Below are positions 54,515 to 62,855 of a stretch of DNA of 64,000 bases, one piece after another (the first letter of the stretch is position 1; every line of letters begins with the position of its first letter). The position numbers were made by a program, and so were the translations under genes. Source of the stretch: Pseudoalteromonas apostichopi (lineage in GTDB: Bacteria; Pseudomonadota; Gammaproteobacteria; Enterobacterales; Alteromonadaceae); the NCBI RefSeq assembly GCF_030297135.1, contig NZ_AP028065.1:3286001-3350000 (forward strand), read 5' to 3'. The notes below the pieces were generated by a model that saw only the letters and a program-made list of their open reading frames with translations, was not told the origin of the DNA and did not search any database.

Positions 54515-55133
54515 ATTGTTACTCTACTAATTCTGTCGCTGACATGACGATATAAACTCGTCTGTTCAGTGGTTTCTGACGGTTGTTTTTGTGCAGTCTC
54601 ACGACTGGTTAAAGTCAAAACCTGAGGTTGTTTGCTTACATTGAGCATCACTAAGTGTGGCTGACAATAACATGTTGTCACGTTATTAAATTCTTTTTGG
54701 TGTCAAAACTGCCGCCAATTCTGCGGTTTTAATTTACGAGTTCTGTCCCGAAGTCGACCATGTTCAAATTTTTATTCAATGTCTTGCTACAACAGCTGTA
54801 TCTGAATGACGTTGCTACGTCGTCACTATCAGTCAATTTATCTTGTTCAATTGCTTTTTATGTTCATTAATCAACATTCGTGCTCAAATTATTCAGGCAA
54901 TATATTACGCGCATCGCCGATAATTGAACGCTCGTGTTGGCTGGGTAATTATAAAAGCTTTGGAAAACTTAGCGCGGATCTGTATGATCGGCAACCCAGA
55001 ATATGCTTCACGAATGTATTAATGTGATAAAAGCACCGTTGTTACTTGCAAACTTTATGTTCGCGACGGTGATTATCCCACTATTACCGTCGCGTTAGCA
55101 ACTAAATTATTTACTTAAATCAGTGATTAGGCA
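54515..55133. promoter_or_regulatory. Divergent rne/rluC control region
   Basis: A 619-base noncoding region. For rne it must contain the promoter and probably a structured 5' leader that RNase E cleaves to control its own level, as in E. coli; no conserved hairpin could be confirmed by eye. Near rluC, CGCGACGGT (55062-55070) and ACCGTCGCG (55086-55094) form a perfect 9-base hairpin 39 bases before the rluC start. A short open frame at 54806-55027 lacks a ribosome-binding site and is not accepted. Confidence 0.55.
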
Positions 55134-56102
55134 ATGTCAGAAAAAACCGGCTTACAAGTTTCGTTTGTTACCATAGGTGAAGACCATCTCGGTCAACGTA
55201 TTGATAACTTTCTTATTACTCACCTAAAAGGTGTGCCTAAAAGTGCAGTTTATAAAATCCTTCGTAAGGGCGAAGTGCGAGTAAATAAAAAACGCATAAA
55301 ACCTGTCTACAAACTACAACTAAATGATGTAGTTCGTATTCCACCTATTAAAGTGGCTGAAAAAGAAGAGTTTGTGCCAAAAAAACTCGATAAGGTAAAA
55401 CAGCTTGAAGACGCCATTTTGTTTGAAGACAAGTATTTAATGGTGATCAACAAGCCTTCGGGCATGGCTGTGCATGGCGGCAGTGGCTTGAGTTATGGAT
55501 TAATTGAAGCACTTCGTGTACTTCGTCCAGAGGAGCGTAGCTTAGAGCTTGTTCACCGTTTAGACCGTGACACATCAGGTTGCTTGCTAATATCAAAGCG
55601 TCGTTCTGTGTTGACTGATTTGCATAAGCAGTTACGTGAAAAAACCATGGAAAAGAACTATTGGGCGTTAGTCGATGGCCAATGGGACTCTAAAACAAAA
55701 AATGTTACCGAAGGACTTCGTAAAAACACGTTGAAGTCAGGTGAGCGTGTTGTACGCGTTGATAATAATGAAGGTAAACCATCACATACACGTTTTCGTG
55801 TGCTTGAGCGATATGCTGAGTGCTCACTAGTGCAAGCGTCGCCGGTAACAGGGCGTACTCACCAAATTCGTGTGCATACACAATGTAAAGGTCACCCGAT
55901 TGCTTGTGATGATAAATACGGCGTTGCAGAGTTTGATCAATACGTGAACAAGCTAACTGGTTTAAATCGTTTGTTTTTACATGCTCATGATTTACGTTTT
56001 ATGCATCCTAAAAACGAAACAACCATGCATGTTGAGGCACCACTAGATAATGCACTTAAAAACTGCATTAAAAAGCTACGTGCAGATAATGAACAAGTTT
56101 AA
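55134..56102 (+). CDS. rluC: 23S rRNA pseudouridine synthase RluC
   Basis: A 322-residue enzyme that makes pseudouridines 955, 2504 and 2580 (E. coli numbering) in 23S rRNA. N-terminal S4 RNA-binding domain (about 18-75), catalytic motif HRLDRDTSGCLL with the nucleophilic Asp at about 145, and GRTHQIRVH near 242. Divergent from rne as in E. coli, and overlapping the following HAD gene by 14 bases. Confidence 0.96.
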   Translation: MSEKTGLQVSFVTIGEDHLGQRIDNFLITHLKGVPKSAVYKILRKGEVRVNKKRIKPVYKLQLNDVVRIPPIKVAEKEEFVPKKLDKVKQLEDAILFEDKYLMVINKPSGMAVHGGSGLSYGLIEALRVLRPEERSLELVHRLDRDTSGCLLISKRRSVLTDLHKQLREKTMEKNYWALVDGQWDSKTKNVTEGLRKNTLKSGERVVRVDNNEGKPSHTRFRVLERYAECSLVQASPVTGRTHQIRVHTQCKGHPIACDDKYGVAEFDQYVNKLTGLNRLFLHAHDLRFMHPKNETTMHVEAPLDNALKNCIKKLRADNEQV

Positions 56103-56781
56103 GCTGGTTATTTTCGATTGGGACGGCACAGTGATGGACTCTGTGCCAAAAATCGTTACTTGTTTGCAAAATACAGCAAGACAGCTCGGTATTGCTGTAC
56201 CAACAGTTCAGCAAGCAAAAGATGTGATTGGTTTGTCGCTAGCAAAGGCTACAGAGGCGCTTTTTCCTGCTCATTTACATTTAAACGATGAACTGGTTGC
56301 AGCTTACAAAGCGCAGTATCGTGAGTTAGATGTCACACCCACGCCTTTATTTGCTGATGTAGAAACTGTACTAAAGCAGCTAAGCGACGCAGGTATGCAA
56401 TTGGCAGTGGCTACCGGTAAAGGTCGTGAAGGCATCGATAGACTACTTAACGAGTCAGGCCTTGGTAAGTACTTTGCCACTGTAAAATGCTCAGATGATG
56501 CTAAGTCTAAGCCATCACCGGATATGCTTGAGCAAATTTTACAAGAGCAGGGCATAGCTAAACGTGATGCTGTGATGGTTGGCGATAGCCAACTCGATAT
56601 GGCAATGGCTAATGCCGCAGGTATTGCTTGTATTGGTGTGAGTTTTGGTGCTCATAGCCCGGCGCAGTTACTACAACACACGCCGTTATGTGTTGTCGAT
56701 TCATATCAACAGCTATTGCAAGTTTTAACTACTTCCCTTGAAGCATCAATATATCAACATCAAACTCAGCCAGCACTTTAG
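56089..56781 (+). CDS. HAD-family phosphatase (phosphoglycolate phosphatase-like)
   Basis: A 230-residue HAD-IA hydrolase with the nucleophile motif FDWDGTVMDS (Asp at about 9 and 11), motif II VATGK, motif III Lys in SKPSPDMLEQ and motif IV GDSQLDMAMANAAG. It dephosphorylates an unknown small metabolite. ATG 56089 is chosen; the frame opens at 56050 but the conserved FDWDG then lies too far from the start. Its 3' end overlaps yceF on the other strand by 53 bases. Confidence 0.9.
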   Translation: MNKFKLVIFDWDGTVMDSVPKIVTCLQNTARQLGIAVPTVQQAKDVIGLSLAKATEALFPAHLHLNDELVAAYKAQYRELDVTPTPLFADVETVLKQLSDAGMQLAVATGKGREGIDRLLNESGLGKYFATVKCSDDAKSKPSPDMLEQILQEQGIAKRDAVMVGDSQLDMAMANAAGIACIGVSFGAHSPAQLLQHTPLCVVDSYQQLLQVLTTSLEASIYQHQTQPAL

Positions 56782-57325
56782 TTAATGTGATCAGTGGCAG
56801 ACCTATCAATGTATTAGGGTCATCGCCACTGAGCTTTTTAAATAAACAGATGCCTAACCCTTCACTTTTAAAGCTGCCTGCGCAGTTGTATGGCTGCTCT
56901 GCATCGCAATAAGCATTGATCTGCTCAAGTGTGAGTGTTTTAAATGTCACATCAAACGGCACCACAGTGGTAATTGCTTTATCGCTCTGTATGTCATATA
57001 CACTTAAACCCGTTAAAAAGGTCACTGTGTGGCCACTGAACGATGATAGCTGCTTAACGGCATTCTCTTTAGTATGAGGTTTACCTAAAATTGTATCGTT
57101 GAATACCGCAACTTGATCAGAGCCGATCACCAAACCTTCACTAAAATGTTGTTTGGCAACTCGGGCTTTTTGCTCGCTTAAACGTGCAACTAATTGTTCT
57201 GGCGTTTCAGCTGCAATAGGGGATTCATCTATATCTGGTGAAAAACTTTGAAAAGGTAAGTTAAACTTAGTTAATAATTGCTGTCTAAAAGGTGAGCTGG
57301 ACGCTAATATAAGTGTTGGTTTCAT
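56729..57325 (-). CDS. yceF: Maf-like nucleotide pyrophosphatase YceF
   Basis: A 198-residue Maf-family nucleoside triphosphate pyrophosphatase; YceF acts on m7GTP. N-terminal LILASSSPFRQQLL, then SDQVAVF and the YNCAGSFKSEGLG motif. ATG 57325 is used since the family begins at LILASSSP; an upstream ATG adds 11 residues. It lies convergent to the HAD gene, whose last 53 bases it overlaps. Confidence 0.92.
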   Translation of the reverse strand: MKPTLILASSSPFRQQLLTKFNLPFQSFSPDIDESPIAAETPEQLVARLSEQKARVAKQHFSEGLVIGSDQVAVFNDTILGKPHTKENAVKQLSSFSGHTVTFLTGLSVYDIQSDKAITTVVPFDVTFKTLTLEQINAYCDAEQPYNCAGSFKSEGLGICLFKKLSGDDPNTLIGLPLITLTKVLAEFDVDILMLQGK

Positions 57326-57428
57326 AATAAATTCTGGATAAAAATTGTATTTTGCCAAGGATAAGCCACAATGAATCCGAAAACAAAGCAGAAGATCGTT
57401 AAAAACCTATCAAAATTGGTTTTTTACT

Positions 57429-57457
57429 TTGACTAACTTACTAACTATCTATATGAT
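57429..57457 (+). promoter_or_regulatory. Strong sigma-70 promoter for yceD-rpmF operon
   Basis: TTGACT (57429-57434), a 17-base spacer and TATGAT (57452-57457) give a near-consensus promoter. Transcription would start about 57463-57465, only a few bases before the yceD ATG at 57467. No ribosome-binding site exists upstream of that ATG, so the message may be leaderless. Confidence 0.65.
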
Positions 57458-57466
57458 GCAGCCCCT

Positions 57467-57991
57467 ATGCAAAAGGTGAAAATTCCCATCACTCTTCATC
57501 CCAGCAAAGCAGCTCAACATCGTTTAACGTATGACGGTATTGTTCCGCTTGAAAAACTTTCTCGTTTAGAGCAAGTTGTGCAGGAAGAAGTAGGTGAAAT
57601 AGCGGTAAAGATTCATTGCAAAATTGATGAGCAAGGTTTAGTGGTAATAAGTGGAAACTTATCAACACATGTAACTGTAACTTGTCAACGCTGTAATGGT
57701 GAATTAGGGTTGGATTTGGATCAAGACTTTGTGTATTCGCCAGTTGGTTTGGATGCAGAGTCAGATCATCTTCCTGAAGGCTACGATGAAGTAGAACTGG
57801 ACGAAAACGGTGAAATCAACGTATTTGAGTTAATCGAAGACGAATTGATTTTAGCGATTCCAATAGTGCCTACACACAACGAAGCTTCGTGCAGTTATTC
57901 ATCAGAGCCTACTAGCTTTGGTAAATTAGCAGCAAAAGATGACAAACCAAATCCATTTGATATTTTGAAACAACTTAAGAAAGATTCTTAG
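57467..57991 (+). CDS. yceD: YceD family protein (DUF177, 23S rRNA accumulation)
   Basis: A 174-residue protein whose start MQKVKIPITL matches E. coli YceD. A CxxC (CQRCNGEL) near residues 76-81 and the ILAIPIVPTHNE segment are characteristic. It is needed for normal 23S rRNA levels. It precedes rpmF by 10 bases as in most bacteria. Confidence 0.92.
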   Translation: MQKVKIPITLHPSKAAQHRLTYDGIVPLEKLSRLEQVVQEEVGEIAVKIHCKIDEQGLVVISGNLSTHVTVTCQRCNGELGLDLDQDFVYSPVGLDAESDHLPEGYDEVELDENGEINVFELIEDELILAIPIVPTHNEASCSYSSEPTSFGKLAAKDDKPNPFDILKQLKKDS

Positions 57992-58001
57992 GAGAAGACT
58001 A

Positions 58002-58172
58002 ATGGCTGTACAAAAAAGCAAAAAGTCTCGTGCAAGACGCGGCATGCGCCGTTCACACGATGCGATCAGTGGTCCAACTTTAACTGTAGATCAAGTTTCT
58101 GGTGAGACTCACCGTCGTCACCACGTAACTGCTGACGGTTACTACAAAGGCGTTAAAGTAATTTCTAACTAA
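58002..58172 (+). CDS. rpmF: 50S ribosomal protein L32
   Basis: The 56-residue protein starts MAVQKSKKSRARRGMRRSHD and ends YYKGVKVISN, a typical L32 of the zinc-free form (no CxxC pairs). A TAGGAG ribosome-binding site precedes ATG 58002. It lies between yceD and plsX, the standard order. Confidence 0.97.
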   Translation: MAVQKSKKSRARRGMRRSHDAISGPTLTVDQVSGETHRRHHVTADGYYKGVKVISN

Positions 58173-58183
58173 GAGATTGCTAT

Positions 58184-59212
58184 ATGCTGACCAATCTAAC
58201 CATAGCGTTAGATATGATGGGGGGCGATTACGGCCCCCGTTCATCTATCCCCGCTGCCGTGCAAGCGGTAAATGCTAATACCAACTTAAGACTCATCTTA
58301 TGTGGTAATCAGCAAGTTATTCTAAAAGAACTCGAAGCACTCGATTCTGTTTCGCACCCTCGTTTAATTATTCGTCATTGTAGCGAAGTCGTGACAAATG
58401 CGTGTGAACCTGCTTCAGCGGTTCGTTCTAAAAAAGATTCATCAATGCGAGTTGCCCTCGATTTAGTCAAGTCGGGTGAAGCGCAAGCGTGTGTAAGTTC
58501 TGGAAATACAGGCGCGTTATTTTTTATGGCGCATTACGTATTAAAGATGCTTCCAGGCGTAAAACGTCCTGCATTAATCTCTGCCGTTCCAACCGAACGT
58601 AAAAACCCAGTCTATTTACTTGATTTAGGTGCTAATGTGCATTGTGATGCACAAACTCTTTATCAATTTGGCATTATGGGTTCTGTGGTAGCAGGGCAGG
58701 CTCTTGGCTGTGATAACCCAAGAGTTAGTTTATTGAATATTGGCTCTGAAGACATCAAAGGGCATGAAGGAATAAAACAAGCTGCACAGTTAATGCAGCA
58801 GTGTGAATATCTCAACTACACTGGTTACAGTGAAGGTAGTGATATTTTCAGCGGAAAAGCCGATGTTATTGTGTGCGAAGGATTTGTAGGTAATGTGGCA
58901 TTAAAAACCTGTGAAGGTATTGCCAAACTGATCATGCACAAACTCACCAAAGCCTTACACAAACATTTCTTATACAAAAGTTTAGCGTTTTTATTACGTC
59001 CGGTGATAAAAAAACTCTACAAGCGGGTGAACCCCGACCAGTATAACGGCGCAAGTCTGTTAGGATTGCGCGGTATTGTTGTTAAAAGCCATGGCAATGC
59101 CTCACCGAAGGCGTTTCATGCAGCTATTGATGAAGCCGCGCGGGAAGTCGAACGCCAACTCCCTGAAAAAATCGCTGCGATTTTTGAGCAAACACATCCA
59201 ACAACAAAGTAG
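58184..59212 (+). CDS. plsX: Phosphate acyltransferase PlsX
   Basis: A 342-residue enzyme that makes acyl-phosphate from acyl-ACP for phospholipid synthesis. Conserved ALDMMGGDYGPR, VSSGNTGALFF, and GFVGNVALKTCEG are present. It starts 11 bases after rpmF. The next gene is fabD with only 70 bases between; fabH, normally here, is absent. Confidence 0.96.
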   Translation: MLTNLTIALDMMGGDYGPRSSIPAAVQAVNANTNLRLILCGNQQVILKELEALDSVSHPRLIIRHCSEVVTNACEPASAVRSKKDSSMRVALDLVKSGEAQACVSSGNTGALFFMAHYVLKMLPGVKRPALISAVPTERKNPVYLLDLGANVHCDAQTLYQFGIMGSVVAGQALGCDNPRVSLLNIGSEDIKGHEGIKQAAQLMQQCEYLNYTGYSEGSDIFSGKADVIVCEGFVGNVALKTCEGIAKLIMHKLTKALHKHFLYKSLAFLLRPVIKKLYKRVNPDQYNGASLLGLRGIVVKSHGNASPKAFHAAIDEAAREVERQLPEKIAAIFEQTHPTTK

Positions 59213-59282
59213 TGCAGCATATCTAAAACTTGTTATGCTGCCTGCTACAGAATATTTTTTTGTTTAATTATAAGAGCAAAGT

Positions 59283-60209
59283 ATGGCACATAAAATTGCA
59301 CTCGTATTTCCAGGTCAAGGCTCACAAACTGTGGGCATGTTATCTGAACTATTAGCTGATTCACAGATTGCTAAAGCAACATTCGCTGAAGCATCCGAAG
59401 CTCTTGGCTATGATCTAGCTGCACTTGTACTAAATGGTCCAGAAGAAGAATTAAATCAAACCCATCGTACACAACCAGCACTTTTAACTGCTAGTGTAGC
59501 TATTTACCGTCAATGGTTAGACGCAAACCCTGATGCCGATGTTGTGATGGCCGGTCACAGTTTAGGTGAGTATTCAGCATTAGTTTGTGCTGGCGTTGTA
59601 AGCTTAAGCGAAGCCGTTAAACTAGTTGAAAATCGTGGTTTATACATGCAAGAAGCAGTACCTGCGGGTGTTGGTTCTATGGCTGCAATCATCGGCTTAG
59701 GTGACGACGAAATTAAAGCAGCGTGTGAAGCATCAGCAAATGGCGAAGTTGTTTCACCAGTAAACTACAACTCACCAGGCCAGGTTGTTATTGCCGGCCA
59801 TAAAGCGGCAGTTGAGCGTGCATCAGAAGCATGTAAAGAAGCAGGTGCTAAACGTGCTTTACCACTTGCAGTAAGCGTACCTTCTCACTGTGAACTAATG
59901 AAACCAGCTGCTGAGAAATTAGCTGCTGATTTAGCTGCTTTAACATTTAATACACCTAAGTGTGATGTAATCAACAACGTTGATGTAAAAGCAGAGCAAT
60001 CAAGTGAAGCAATTAAAGATGCATTAGTACGTCAACTATACAGCCCAGTTCGCTGGACTGAAACAGTACAAGCATTAGTTGCGCAAGGTATCACACAAAG
60101 CTATGAGTTTGGCCCTGGTAAAGTACTAACGGGTCTTGCAAAACGAATTGATAAAGCAATGGTATGTGCTGCGGTTAATACGCAAGCTGCTATTGATGAA
60201 GCGAAATAA
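59283..60209 (+). CDS. fabD: Malonyl-CoA:ACP transacylase FabD
   Basis: A 308-residue enzyme that loads malonate on ACP. The active serine lies in AGHSLGEYSAL (about Ser94), FPGQGSQ is at the N-terminus, and the catalytic His is in SVPSHCELM (about 201). It precedes fabG by 11 bases. Confidence 0.97.
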   Translation: MAHKIALVFPGQGSQTVGMLSELLADSQIAKATFAEASEALGYDLAALVLNGPEEELNQTHRTQPALLTASVAIYRQWLDANPDADVVMAGHSLGEYSALVCAGVVSLSEAVKLVENRGLYMQEAVPAGVGSMAAIIGLGDDEIKAACEASANGEVVSPVNYNSPGQVVIAGHKAAVERASEACKEAGAKRALPLAVSVPSHCELMKPAAEKLAADLAALTFNTPKCDVINNVDVKAEQSSEAIKDALVRQLYSPVRWTETVQALVAQGITQSYEFGPGKVLTGLAKRIDKAMVCAAVNTQAAIDEAK

Positions 60210-60220
60210 GTAGGAATAGA

Positions 60221-60967
60221 ATGACAAATTTATTTTCTCTTGAGGGCAAGGTTGTCCTAATCACTGGTGCAAGCCGTGGTATTGGTAAAGCGATTGCAAA
60301 CACGCTAGTTGCACAAGGTGCAAAAGTAGCGGGTACAGCAACAAGTGAATCAGGTGCTGCTAAAATCAGTGAATACCTAGGTGACAACGGTAAAGGTTAT
60401 GCTCTTAACGTTACAGATCCTGAATCGATTGAGGCGACACTTGCTGCGATCAAGGCTGATTTAGGTGATATCGATGTATTAGTTAACAATGCAGGTATCA
60501 CTCGCGATAACTTATTAATGCGTATGAAAGACGGTGAGTGGGATGACATCATCGACACTAACCTAAGCTCAATTTTCCGTTTATCTAAGGCTGTTTTACG
60601 CCCTATGATGAAAAAGAAAAATGGCCGTATCATTAATATCGGTTCTGTAGTAGGCACTATGGGTAATGCGGGGCAAGCTAACTATGCTGCAGCGAAAGCG
60701 GGTGTAATTGGTTTTACTAAGTCATTAGCACGCGAAGTTGCATCACGTGGCATCACTGTAAACGTTGTTGCACCTGGTTTTATCCAAACAGATATGACAG
60801 ATGAGCTGACTGAAGACCAAAAAGCGGCTACGCTTGCAAATGTACCTGCAGGACGTTTAGGTCAACCTGATGAAATTGCTGCTGCGGTATGTTATTTAGC
60901 ATCTGACGCTGCTGCGTATGTTTCAGGCGAAACATTGCACGTAAATGGCGCGATGTACATGGTCTAA
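60221..60967 (+). CDS. fabG: 3-oxoacyl-ACP reductase FabG
   Basis: A 248-residue NADPH-dependent short-chain dehydrogenase. Cofactor loop TGASRGIGKAIA, NNAGITRDNLLMRM, and the catalytic YxxxK in ANYAAAKAGVIG are present. It reduces 3-oxoacyl-ACP in chain elongation. The next 238 bases before acpP contain leader hairpins. Confidence 0.97.
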   Translation: MTNLFSLEGKVVLITGASRGIGKAIANTLVAQGAKVAGTATSESGAAKISEYLGDNGKGYALNVTDPESIEATLAAIKADLGDIDVLVNNAGITRDNLLMRMKDGEWDDIIDTNLSSIFRLSKAVLRPMMKKKNGRIINIGSVVGTMGNAGQANYAAAKAGVIGFTKSLAREVASRGITVNVVAPGFIQTDMTDELTEDQKAATLANVPAGRLGQPDEIAAAVCYLASDAAAYVSGETLHVNGAMYMV

Positions 60968-61141
60968 TGAAAGTTGGCAGAAATTTGCTAACGAAAGATT
61001 ATCGAAAATTGTTGAATTTTTTGTGATCTTGCTTTAAACATACTTGAATTCGCTATGAAAATAAGCGATAAATGAACAAATACTATTCGAGAGGTTTGAC
61101 CAGATAAGTAATTATCAGCAAATCCTTGAATCACAGAATTA

Positions 61142-61190
61142 TGCGGCGTAAACTACGCCGCAATCTGAAAATAACGCATTGGCGTTTTTA
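61142..61190 (+). promoter_or_regulatory. Tandem hairpin leader of acpP
   Basis: TGCGGCGTA / TACGCCGCA (61142-61162, 3-base loop) forms a stable 9-base stem; AACGC / GCGTT (61173-61186, 4-base loop) is followed by TTT. The AAAGGAAAG ribosome-binding site follows. Such a layout could stabilise or attenuate the acpP transcript. Confidence 0.5.
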
Positions 61191-61205
61191 ATAAAGGAAA
61201 GAAGA

Positions 61206-61442
61206 ATGAGCGACATCCAAGAACGCGTAAAGAAAATTATCATTGAGCAACTAGGTGTTAAAGAAGAAGAAGTAAAACATGAAGCTTCTTTCGTTGATGA
61301 CCTAGGTGCTGATTCACTTGACACAGTAGAACTAGTAATGGCTCTTGAAGAAGAATTCGACACTGAGATCCCAGACGAAGAAGCTGAAAAGATCACTACA
61401 GTTCAAGCTGCAATCGATTACGTTACAGCTCACGCTGAGTAA
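61206..61442 (+). CDS. acpP: Acyl carrier protein
   Basis: A 78-residue acidic protein carrying phosphopantetheine on Ser37 (DLGADSLDTVEL). Starts MSDIQERVKKII as usual for gammaproteobacterial AcpP. ATG 61206 is chosen; an upstream in-frame ATG at 61179 lies in the leader hairpin. Confidence 0.97.
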   Translation: MSDIQERVKKIIIEQLGVKEEEVKHEASFVDDLGADSLDTVELVMALEEEFDTEIPDEEAEKITTVQAAIDYVTAHAE

Positions 61443-61460
61443 TTTTACGCATTTTGATTT

Positions 61461-61485
61461 TAAGGGCAGCATTAAGCTGCCCTTA
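61461..61485 (+). terminator. Hairpin after acpP without T tract
   Basis: TAAGGGCAGC and its perfect complement enclose ATTAA; no T run follows. It probably acts as a partial terminator or 3' stabiliser that keeps acpP more abundant than fabF. Confidence 0.6.
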
Positions 61486-61559
61486 GTCTATCTGAAGAAT
61501 GATACTAATAAATTTGGTATACACCCCACCTAAAATAATTTCCTTATTGGAGGCAACCC

Positions 61560-62798
61560 GTGGCTAAACGTCGAGTCGTCGTAACTGGCTTAGGAATGTT
61601 GACACCGCTAGGTAATGATGTTGAATCTACTTGGCAAGGTTTGTTAAACGGTAAAAGTGGTATTCAAACTATCACGCATTTCGATACCTCAAGTTTCGGC
61701 ACCAAATTCGCAGGTTTGCTGAATGACTTTGATGCATCAGCATACATGTCACCGAAAGATGCAAAGAAAATGGATTTGTTTATCCAATATGGCATTGCAG
61801 CGGGTGTACAAGCACTACAAGATTCTGGTCTAGAGATCACTGAAGAAAACGCCACCCGTGTTGGTGTAGCAGTGGGTTCTGGCATCGGTGGTTTAACTTT
61901 AATTGAAGAAAACCACATTAAACTATTAAATAGCGGCCCGCGAAAGCTTTCTCCGTTCTACGTGCCTTCGACCATTATCAATATGATCTCTGGTCATTTA
62001 TCGATTATGCACGGCTTACGTGGTCCAAATATTTCAATCGTTACAGCCTGTACTACAGGTCTACATAACATTGGTCATGCTGCGCGTATGATTGCATACG
62101 GCGATGCAGATGCAATGGTAGCCGGTGGTGCTGAAAAAGCATCGACACCAATTGGTATGGGTGGCTTTAATGCAGCACGTGCATTATCAACCCGTAACGA
62201 TGATCCACAAGCAGCATCACGCCCTTGGGATAAAGACCGTGACGGTTTTGTTCTTGCTGATGGTGCAGGTGTTATCGTACTGGAAGAATATGAGCATGCT
62301 AAAGCACGTGGCGCGAAAATCTACGCTGAGCTCGTTGGTTTTGGTATGAGTGGTGATGCATATCACATGACATCTCCACCTGAAGACGGTGCAGGCGCAG
62401 CACTGGCGATGGAAAATGCCCTAAACGATGCACAAGTTAATGCAGACCAAGTTGGCTACATTAATGCTCACGGAACATCGACTAATGCAGGCGATAAGGC
62501 AGAAACATCAGCCGTTAAAACTATTTTTGGTGATGCGGCGAAAGATGTGATGGTAAGTTCATCGAAATCAATGATGGGTCACTTGTTAGGTGCTGCTGGC
62601 TCGGTAGAGTCGATCATTACTATCTTGTCACTTGTTGATCAGAAAGTAAGCCCTACAATCAACCTTGATAACCCAGATGAAGGCTGTGATTTAGACTATG
62701 TACCGCACACTGCACGTGATGCTAAATTGGATTACGCTCTATGTAATTCATTTGGTTTTGGTGGTACTAATGGCTCGTTGCTGTTTAAAAAGGTATAA
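61560..62798 (+). CDS. fabF: 3-oxoacyl-ACP synthase II FabF
   Basis: A 412-residue condensing enzyme. The active cysteine is in TACTTGLHNIG, catalytic histidines in NAHGTSTNAGD and MGHLLGAAGS. GTG 61560 is the start, with TTGGAGG ten bases upstream; the N-terminus AKRRVVVTGLGMLTPLG fits. Confidence 0.96.
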   Translation: MAKRRVVVTGLGMLTPLGNDVESTWQGLLNGKSGIQTITHFDTSSFGTKFAGLLNDFDASAYMSPKDAKKMDLFIQYGIAAGVQALQDSGLEITEENATRVGVAVGSGIGGLTLIEENHIKLLNSGPRKLSPFYVPSTIINMISGHLSIMHGLRGPNISIVTACTTGLHNIGHAARMIAYGDADAMVAGGAEKASTPIGMGGFNAARALSTRNDDPQAASRPWDKDRDGFVLADGAGVIVLEEYEHAKARGAKIYAELVGFGMSGDAYHMTSPPEDGAGAALAMENALNDAQVNADQVGYINAHGTSTNAGDKAETSAVKTIFGDAAKDVMVSSSKSMMGHLLGAAGSVESIITILSLVDQKVSPTINLDNPDEGCDLDYVPHTARDAKLDYALCNSFGFGGTNGSLLFKKV

Positions 62799-62826
62799 TT
62801 CTTTTTAACAACGGACTAAAAAGAAG

Positions 62827-62853
62827 AGCCCAGTTGTTTAACTGGGCTTTTTT
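62827..62853 (+). terminator. Terminator between fabF and pabC
   Basis: AGCCCAGTT and AACTGGGCT form a 9-base stem around GTTT, followed by six T, ending just two bases before the pabC ATG. Confidence 0.9.
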
Positions 62854-62855
62854 GT

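Noticed and set aside
54806..55027. 73-residue ORF in the rne/rluC intergenic region
   Set aside because: No ribosome-binding site, no recognisable domain, and located in a control region.
61503..61521. ATACTAATAAATTTGGTAT considered as a third decayed copy of the dispersed repeat
   Set aside because: Only the terminal-like bases match; the inner palindromic parts are absent.
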